From Candidatus Gastranaerophilales bacterium (GTDB lineage: Bacteria > Cyanobacteriota > Vampirovibrionia > Gastranaerophilales > UBA9971), in assembly GCA_028277195.1 (NCBI GenBank), contig JANQGS010000015.1, positions 1 to 5,812 of the forward strand: DNA of 5,812 bases, in the 5' to 3' direction. A program made the translations under genes and the position numbers. Below, piece after piece: positions 1 to 4,458 of this stretch (position 1 is the first letter of the stretch; every line of letters begins with the position of its first letter). Below the pieces are notes generated by a model. That model worked only from the letters and a program-made list of their open reading frames with translations. It searched no databases and was not told the origin of the DNA.

Positions 1-11
1 TATTTTTTCAT
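1..11 (-). CDS. First codons of the gene downstream of the DUF2157 gene (partial)
   Basis: Reading the minus strand, the DUF2157 stop codon TAA overlaps a strong ribosome binding site, AAGGAG (19-24). Seven bases later comes ATG (9-11), followed by two lysine codons before the window ends. The protein therefore begins Met-Lys-Lys, which would suit a signal peptide or a membrane protein, but three residues prove nothing. The tight stop/ribosome-site overlap is typical of co-transcribed and translationally coupled genes. DUF2157 genes are often followed by other membrane-protein genes such as DUF4401 or GDYXXLXY-domain proteins. That is family knowledge and not visible here. Confidence 0.6.
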
Positions 12-22
12 AATTATTCTCC

Positions 23-1189
23 TTAGTTTTTTTCAGCTAATTTTACTTTAATTTCGCCCTTTTTCTTCTCAATGTATATCCCACCGCCAAGAAGGGTTAA
101 ACCGCCAATTACAAAGAACAACGACTTTGGCAGGAACTCCCAGGAGTACTCAAAATACCTGGCCAGCAGGAATATCGTAAGGAAAAAAGTTGAGATATTA
201 ACTAATTTGAGGTCTTCTCTTTTATAACCGAAGTAGTATAAGCACGATAGAACCGCAACATAAACAATGTTAGATAAAGCAGTCAGATAGTATGGATTTG
301 CGCCACCTGAAAACATCCAGGCAATGGCAACTATTCCTATCACAAGACTTATGATTGATTCTATATGGCTGGAATCTGATTTTTGCGGGTTATGGTAGTG
401 CATTAAAAGTGAAAAAATAACTGTTAATATCAAGAAAGTTAAAAATACAGGGTCAAGAGCTACTTTGAAATCATAGTAATATCCCCATTCATTAAAGGAG
501 AAGAAAGTAAATACATAGAGATTGCCCATAGTCAAAAGCAGACCAGATAACCTGTAAACCCTGCCTATTGATAGAAGTTTCTCAGAAAACTGGTGCAGGC
601 TTCCTAAATTAAAGAGAAATAACCCGGAAATCATAAGAAGAACTATTTCACATCTATAAGCAGAATGGTCTTCAACCCAGAAAAATAAGATATTCCATAA
701 GGTAAAGAGTATTGAACTTAAAACTCCTACAGAAACCGACTTATGAATATAAACAAGAGGCAAAATGCTCAGCAGCCACATAAGGACCAGGCCGCTGCTA
801 TTTGCCTGCACATTATATATTTGCCCGATGAGACAATATGTACCTCCAATCAGCAGAGCAGAAAGAAAGATTAATGCAGCCCCAACTCTTGGCATCTGCT
901 TTTCATATTTTAGAAAGTATCCTGAATAATATGACCCTATTGTCAAGCCAGCCAGTGCGCATATTTTTAGCAAGTCTGATGAAAACAGCTCTAAAATCCA
1001 GTTATTTGCAGCAATGAACAGTATAACGCCAATACCTACAAGTAAAGAACCTATTGTATAAATAGTTGCCAGAAATCTTTTTCTGCGAGTTTGCTCTTTT
1101 TGGCTTTCTAAATCTAAAAGCATTTTATCAGCCTGGTCCTGGCTGATAATTCCTTGACTAAGCCAGCTTTCAATCTGTTTTTGCTTCAT
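23..1189 (-). CDS. DUF2157-family polytopic membrane protein
   Basis: This encodes a predicted inner-membrane protein of 388 residues with no known biochemical activity. The first 40 or so residues are soluble and charged and contain a short helical segment (IESWLSQGIISQDQADKML). A basic patch (RRKR) follows, then about twelve hydrophobic helices to the C-terminus, which ends in a lysine-rich cytoplasmic tail. The first helix ends in IAANNW, matching the conserved IAANW-type motif of DUF2157 (PF09925). The soluble start plus the first four or so helices correspond to that domain. I chose the ATG at 1187-1189 because AAGGAG (1196-1201) lies six bases upstream. The in-frame TTG at 1193-1195 touches the ribosome binding site and is unlikely to be used. 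The gene is divergent from tex and coupled to a gene downstream. Family assignment is fairly sure; function is unknown. Confidence 0.85.
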   Translation of the reverse strand: MKQKQIESWLSQGIISQDQADKMLLDLESQKEQTRRKRFLATIYTIGSLLVGIGVILFIAANNWILELFSSDLLKICALAGLTIGSYYSGYFLKYEKQMPRVGAALIFLSALLIGGTYCLIGQIYNVQANSSGLVLMWLLSILPLVYIHKSVSVGVLSSILFTLWNILFFWVEDHSAYRCEIVLLMISGLFLFNLGSLHQFSEKLLSIGRVYRLSGLLLTMGNLYVFTFFSFNEWGYYYDFKVALDPVFLTFLILTVIFSLLMHYHNPQKSDSSHIESIISLVIGIVAIAWMFSGGANPYYLTALSNIVYVAVLSCLYYFGYKREDLKLVNISTFFLTIFLLARYFEYSWEFLPKSLFFVIGGLTLLGGGIYIEKKKGEIKVKLAEKN

Positions 1190-1230
1190 ATACAACTCCT
1201 TTTAAATAATTAACCTGTCAATTATTTATT

Positions 1231-1259
1231 AGTTTATCAATAAATAGTTAACTTGTCAA
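1231..1259 (-). promoter_or_regulatory. Candidate promoter for the DUF2157 operon
   Basis: On the minus strand, a perfect -35 hexamer TTGACA (1254-1259) is followed after 17 bases by TAAACT (1231-1236), which matches four of six positions of the -10 consensus. Transcription would begin near 1224, giving a leader of roughly 35 bases to the ATG at 1189. The -35 lies inside the right-hand copy of the 12-base repeat, and the dyad core (1223-1246) covers the -10 and the predicted start. A repressor there could block this promoter. This is inferred from consensus matching only. Confidence 0.4.
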
Positions 1260-1290
1260 GTGTATTGGCGTTTAAAATTTTATGAGAAAC

Positions 1291-1308
1291 TATAATTGAT
1301 AACAGGAG
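1291..1308 (+). promoter_or_regulatory. Candidate -10 box and ribosome binding site of tex
   Basis: A perfect TATAAT lies at 1291-1296, but no good -35 is found at normal spacing. The nearest, TTGGCG at 1265-1270, is 20 bases away. If used, it would give a leader of only about 13 bases. The ribosome binding site AGGAG (1304-1308) is well defined and decides the tex start: it is seven bases from the TTG at 1316 but one base from the TTG at 1310. The ribosome site is convincing and the promoter is doubtful. Confidence 0.4.
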
Positions 1309-1315
1309 CTTGAAC

Positions 1316-3424
1316 TTGAATAATTTAAACAATTTAATAGCCAAAGAGCTGGAAATAAACGAAAACTCAGTTGAAAACACTATCCAACTGCTAAAAGATG
1401 ACGCCACAATACCCTTTATCGCAAGGTACAGGAAAGAAAAGACCGGTAACCTTGATGAAACGCAGATAAAAAACATAAAAGAGCGCTTTGAATACTATAC
1501 AGAACTTGAAAAAAGGAAACAGACAGTCCTGCAGACTATTAAAGAACAAGGCAAATTAACGCCTGTGCTGGAAAAAGAAATATTATCCTGCACTGAAAAA
1601 CAAAAGCTGGAAGATATTTACCTGCCGTATAAACCTAAAAAGCGCACAAGGGCGACTATTGCAAAGGAAAAAGGACTCGAGCCGCTGGCTGATTTAATAC
1701 TTTCCCAGCAGCCCTATAAAGGCACAAGCCCTAACAAAGACGACCTGTCAGGCGCTAAAGATATTATTGCCGAAAAAATCTCAGACAGGGCTGACATCAG
1801 GGGCTATTTGCGAAAAATGGCTTACAACGAAGGCAAAATTGTCTCCAAAGTAAAAAAAGAATTTAAAACCCAGAAAACAAAATATGAAACATACTATGAT
1901 TTCTCAGAACCTGTGAAAAAATCACCATCTCACCGCATTCTTGCTATGCAGCGCGGCGAAAAAGAAAAAGTGCTGAGCTGCAAAATTGAGGTTGATGAGG
2001 ATAAAGCCCTGACCTTTATCGACGGCAAGATAATAAAAACCGACAAAACCTATATTTTCTATGAAGACCTTTTAGACGCAATAGACGACAGTTTCAGGAG
2101 GCTGATATTCCCCTCTATAGAAACAGAGGTGCTGAATCTTAAAATTGAAGAAGCTGAAAAAGAGGCGATAAACGTATTTTCCAAAAACCTTAAGAACCTG
2201 CTGCTGTCGCCTCCTGCCGGGGATAAGATGATTCTGGCGATTGACCCGGGGTTCAGGACGGGGTGTAAGGTTGCAGTTATAAATAAAAACGGCAATTTTA
2301 TTGAATACAAGCCAATATTCCCACACGAACCGCAGAACAAAAAAACAGAAGCTCAATCCATAATTCTGGATTTCATTAAAAAACATAATATAGAGCTGAT
2401 ATCAATCGGCAACGGTACAGCCTCAAAGGAAACCGGCATATTTATTAACCAGTTGATAAAAAACAACAAACTAAATGTTAAATCTATAGTGGTGAGCGAG
2501 GCTGGGGCATCGGTGTACTCAGCGTCAGATGTTGCGATTAAGGAATTCCCCGAGCTTGACGTAACAGTAAGGGGAGCTATAAGCATAGGCCGAAGGCTAC
2601 AAGACCCGTTAGCAGAGCTGGTTAAAATTGACCCGAAATCAATAGGCGTAGGACAATACCAGCACGATGTAAACCAGACACAGTTGAAAAAGTCGCTTGA
2701 TTTGACTGTTGAATCCGCGGTTAACTATGTTGGGGTAGAGCTTAACACAGCATCAGCAGAGATTTTATCGCATGTTTCAGGGATTGGCCCGGCGCTGGCA
2801 AATAATATTGTGCAGTTCAGGAAAGACAATGGAAAATTTAAAAACAGGAAGCAGCTTTTAGAAGTTGCGAAGCTGGGCAATAAGGCTTTCGAGCAGTGTG
2901 CCGGGTTCTTAAGAATAAGAAACGGGGATATCTATCTTGATAACTCCGCAATACACCCTGAAAGCTATCCTATAGTAATTAAAATGGCCAAAGACCTTGA
3001 CGTAAAAATTAATGAGCTTATAGGTAACGAGGACTTAATATCAAAAATTAAGCCTGATAACTATGTAACTGCCCAAACAGGCTTGCCGACATTGCAGGAT
3101 ATAATTTCAGAGCTTAAAAAGCCCGGACTTGACCCAAGAAAAGAGTTCTTCAGTATGGAATTCCGCTCGGATATCAATGAAATCGGCGACTTAAAAGAAG
3201 GTATGATACTGGAAGGTGTTGTCACAAACGTTACCAACTTCGGGGCGTTTGTTGATATTGGCGTGCACCAGGATGGGCTTGTACATATATCCAAGCTCAG
3301 CGATAAGTTTGTTTCCAACCCATATGACGTTGTTTCAGTAGGCGACACGCTTAAGGTCAAGGTCGCATCTGTGGACAAGCAGCTAAAGAGGATTTCGCTG
3401 GAGAAGGTTCTGAATTTTGCTTAA
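1316..3424 (+). CDS. tex: Tex, S1-domain RNA-binding transcription accessory protein
   Basis: This encodes a cytoplasmic nucleic-acid-binding protein of 702 residues, close to B. subtilis YdcI and somewhat shorter than E. coli Tex. Domains appear in the standard Tex order. The helical Tex-N region covers about 5-190 and includes the hallmark YLPYKPKKRTRATIAKEKGLE. A YqgF/RNase-H-like fold begins around 305 with AIDPGFRTGCK (Asp310). Helix-hairpin-helix segments follow (about 476-535, with GIGPALA near 489), then an HHH_9-like region (about 560-615) containing NYVTAQTG. An S1 RNA-binding domain closes the protein (about 626-700) with VTNFGAFVDIGVHQDGLVHIS. I chose TTG at 1316 because AGGAG lies seven bases upstream; an in-frame stop at 1283 rules out a long extension. 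The S1 domain ends normally although its last 42 bases are shared with the convergent hflX remnant. Tex is linked to transcription and translation stress tolerance; its exact role is unsettled. Confidence 0.96.
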   Translation: MNNLNNLIAKELEINENSVENTIQLLKDDATIPFIARYRKEKTGNLDETQIKNIKERFEYYTELEKRKQTVLQTIKEQGKLTPVLEKEILSCTEKQKLEDIYLPYKPKKRTRATIAKEKGLEPLADLILSQQPYKGTSPNKDDLSGAKDIIAEKISDRADIRGYLRKMAYNEGKIVSKVKKEFKTQKTKYETYYDFSEPVKKSPSHRILAMQRGEKEKVLSCKIEVDEDKALTFIDGKIIKTDKTYIFYEDLLDAIDDSFRRLIFPSIETEVLNLKIEEAEKEAINVFSKNLKNLLLSPPAGDKMILAIDPGFRTGCKVAVINKNGNFIEYKPIFPHEPQNKKTEAQSIILDFIKKHNIELISIGNGTASKETGIFINQLIKNNKLNVKSIVVSEAGASVYSASDVAIKEFPELDVTVRGAISIGRRLQDPLAELVKIDPKSIGVGQYQHDVNQTQLKKSLDLTVESAVNYVGVELNTASAEILSHVSGIGPALANNIVQFRKDNGKFKNRKQLLEVAKLGNKAFEQCAGFLRIRNGDIYLDNSAIHPESYPIVIKMAKDLDVKINELIGNEDLISKIKPDNYVTAQTGLPTLQDIISELKKPGLDPRKEFFSMEFRSDINEIGDLKEGMILEGVVTNVTNFGAFVDIGVHQDGLVHISKLSDKFVSNPYDVVSVGDTLKVKVASVDKQLKRISLEKVLNFA

Positions 3425-3763
3425 CAAGCCTCCGAATCCTTGCCTTTTCAAGGCCGAGACCTTCACAGGATTTGGCACTTTTTCGAGCAGTTCATCAAGA
3501 ATTTTTTCGTCTTTAAGTAGGTCAACCTTGTTAATAACAGTGATTATCGGCTTTTTGTAAGCATCAAGCTCAGTCAGGATATCGTAAACCGTGTCAATAT
3601 GCTCAAAACACGCCGGATGATTGGGGTCAATGACGTGCAATATAACGTCAGCCTGTACGACTTCTTCAAGGGTTGACCTGAACGCTTTAACCAGCGAGGT
3701 CGGCAGTCTCTGGATAAACCCTACCGTATCTGTCAGCAGAATATCAGATAAGTGCTCTTTGAG
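3383..3763 (-). pseudogene. hflX: hflX remnant: 3' part of the ribosome-associated GTPase
   Basis: An uninterrupted minus-strand frame of 126 codons matches the C-terminal half of the HflX G domain. It contains the G3 motif in LLTDTVGFIQRLP, the typical SLVKAFRSTLEEV and HVIDPNHP stretches, the G4 motif NKVD and the G5-like VSALKRQG, then a final helix ending at TAG. Everything before G3 is missing: the N-terminal HflX domain, the P-loop (GxxNAGKST) and the switch I region, together some 250 or more residues of the family's usual 400. A TGA lies directly upstream in frame (3764-3766). Without a P-loop it cannot bind GTP normally. HflX normally splits stalled or heat-damaged ribosomes. The lack of internal stops suggests recent loss. 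The last 42 bases overlap tex. An internal TTG at 3638-3640 could start a short peptide, but no ribosome binding site supports it. Confidence 0.88.
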
Positions 3764-3806
3764 TCAATCCCTATGCAGGCCATAGTTTTGCCATTTTATT
3801 CCTCCT
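3764..3806 (-). pseudogene. Orphan translation start joined to the hflX remnant
   Basis: On the minus strand, AGGAGG (3801-3806) sits six bases before ATG (3792-3794), a textbook start. That frame stops after seven codons (MAKLWPA). In the neighbouring frame the same DNA reads MACIGIDSKS from 3783 and stops at 3733. If one A were restored in the AAAA run after ATGGC, the reading would be M-A-K-T-M-A-C-I-G-I-D. That resembles the beginning of actin-fold ATPases such as DnaK (MAK..IGIDLGTT). Alternatively, one extra A near 3760 would join GIDSK to the HflX frame as GIDSKEHLSDILL. Either way the start is real-looking but now unproductive. Which gene it came from is inference. Confidence 0.45.
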
Positions 3807-4019
3807 AATCCCCTTTGTTATTAAGATTAGATGGTTTTCTATATTTTGGCATAATTTAAATGCTTGATTTTTCTGATTACTTTTTTCTGCTATGCGGCAC
3901 TAGGTTGTTACAGTAAATGACCCTTAAAGTGTAAAAAATATTCCTCTTTTGTAGAATGAACAGGCAAGCGGTAGGTTACTATACTAAAAAGTAGTAATTT
4001 TACAGAGAGGGAATATAAT
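3807..4019. promoter_or_regulatory. Gene-free region upstream of the DUF2267 gene
   Basis: No protein, tRNA or repeat is supported here. On the plus strand, TGAACA (3957-3962) and TATACT (3980-3985) are 17 bases apart, matching four and five of six consensus positions, and would start transcription near 3992. A dyad TTACTA (3976-3981) / TAGTAA (3992-3997) brackets the -10 and the predicted start, as an operator would. The ribosome binding site of the next gene is the weaker AGAGGG (4006-4011), eight bases from the ATG. Near the left end, CTAATC (3805-3810) and GATTAG (3825-3830) form a small dyad that overlaps the orphan AGGAGG of the minus strand. The rest is featureless AT-rich DNA. Confidence 0.4.
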
Positions 4020-4433
4020 ATGGATAAAAATTCATTTATAAAAAGGGTAATGGAACTGGCAAATATTGAAGACCGGGATGCTGCTGAAAGAGGTGTGCAA
4101 ATAGTGCTTAGCATACTTAGCTACCGGCTTACAGAGGAAGAACAATCGGATGTTGCGGCCCAGCTTTCACATGAACTGAAAAGAATATGGAATAACCGGG
4201 TCTGGATAACCAATTTTTTCCGGTTGTCAGGGAAAAGGTTGAAATACAGGCACTTAATCGAGCTTATGAGCCTTGTTGATAATGAAATAAAAAGAGAAAA
4301 CCTGCCCCTGCACTCTGAAGCGATAACAAAAGCTGTTTTTCATACACTGAAAGAACAAATAAGCGAAGGCGAAAGCTCTGATATAGCCTTAATGCTTCCC
4401 AGGGAAATAAGGGAGTTCTATAAAGCCGCTTAA
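4020..4433 (+). CDS. DUF2267-family small helical protein
   Basis: This encodes a soluble, wholly helical protein of 137 residues resembling DUF2267 (PF10025), a family without an established function. It has no signal peptide, membrane segment or cysteine. The sequence is an internal duplication. An amphipathic block near the start (FIKRVMELANIEDRDAAERG, then LTEEEQSDVAAQLSHELKRIW) is echoed in the second half by LHSEAITKAVFHTLKEQISE and SSDIALMLPREIREFY. The shared pattern is [S]-D-[VI]-A-x-x-L-x-x-E-[LI]-[KR]. The ATG at 4020 is preceded by AGAGGG at a fitting distance and a possible promoter at 3957-3985, so it is probably a single-gene unit. It is convergent with the decarboxylase gene, 25 bases away, with no obvious functional link. 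Confidence 0.8.
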   Translation: MDKNSFIKRVMELANIEDRDAAERGVQIVLSILSYRLTEEEQSDVAAQLSHELKRIWNNRVWITNFFRLSGKRLKYRHLIELMSLVDNEIKRENLPLHSEAITKAVFHTLKEQISEGESSDIALMLPREIREFYKAA

Positions 4434-4458
4434 GCAGGAATATATTAAAATTTTTGTT

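Larger units (their letters stand above)
1190..1315. promoter_or_regulatory. Divergent control region between the DUF2157 gene and tex
   Basis: This 126-base region is very AT-rich and must hold the starts of both flanking genes. Two copies of TTAAC[C/T]TGTCAA lie in the same orientation at 1210-1221 and 1248-1259, with one mismatch. Between them is a dyad with the perfect core TATTTATT (1223-1230) and AATAAATA (1239-1246), extendable to 11-base arms (1220-1230 and 1239-1249) with one T:G mismatch. The ribosome binding sites at 1196-1201 (minus) and 1304-1308 (plus) close the region. The paired repeats look like binding sites for a regulator, but no factor can be named. Confidence 0.5.

Noticed and set aside
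1193..1195. TTG as start of the DUF2157 protein
   Set aside because: It directly abuts AAGGAG with no spacing, while ATG two codons later has an ideal six-base gap.
1310..1312. TTG at 1310 as start of tex
   Set aside because: Only one base separates it from AGGAG; the TTG at 1316 has a seven-base gap.
1237..1476. Minus-strand frame of 79 codons at the start of tex
   Set aside because: It lies opposite the tex N-terminus, shows a low-complexity Phe/Ser/Leu composition typical of antisense reading of Lys/Glu-rich codons, and no family pattern.
2059..2586. Three overlapping minus-strand frames inside tex
   Set aside because: They are antisense to the conserved Tex core (DPGFRTG to YSASDVA region), have no recognisable motifs and no ribosome binding sites worth noting.
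3061..3378. Minus-strand frame of 105 codons opposite the tex S1 domain
   Set aside because: It is rich in Ser/Thr/Pro as expected for the complement of S1 coding sequence, and it is out of keeping with the clear HflX frame next to it.
3438..3454. Small hairpin (CCTTG/CAAGG or GCCTT/AAGGC) just after tex, as a terminator
   Set aside because: The stem is five bases, no T-run follows on either strand, and the sequence encodes part of the HflX remnant.
3908..4114. Minus-strand frame of 68 codons upstream of and within the DUF2267 gene
   Set aside because: Half of it is antisense to DUF2267 codons and the rest is AT-rich spacer; the composition is Ser/Leu/Phe-biased and no motif is present.
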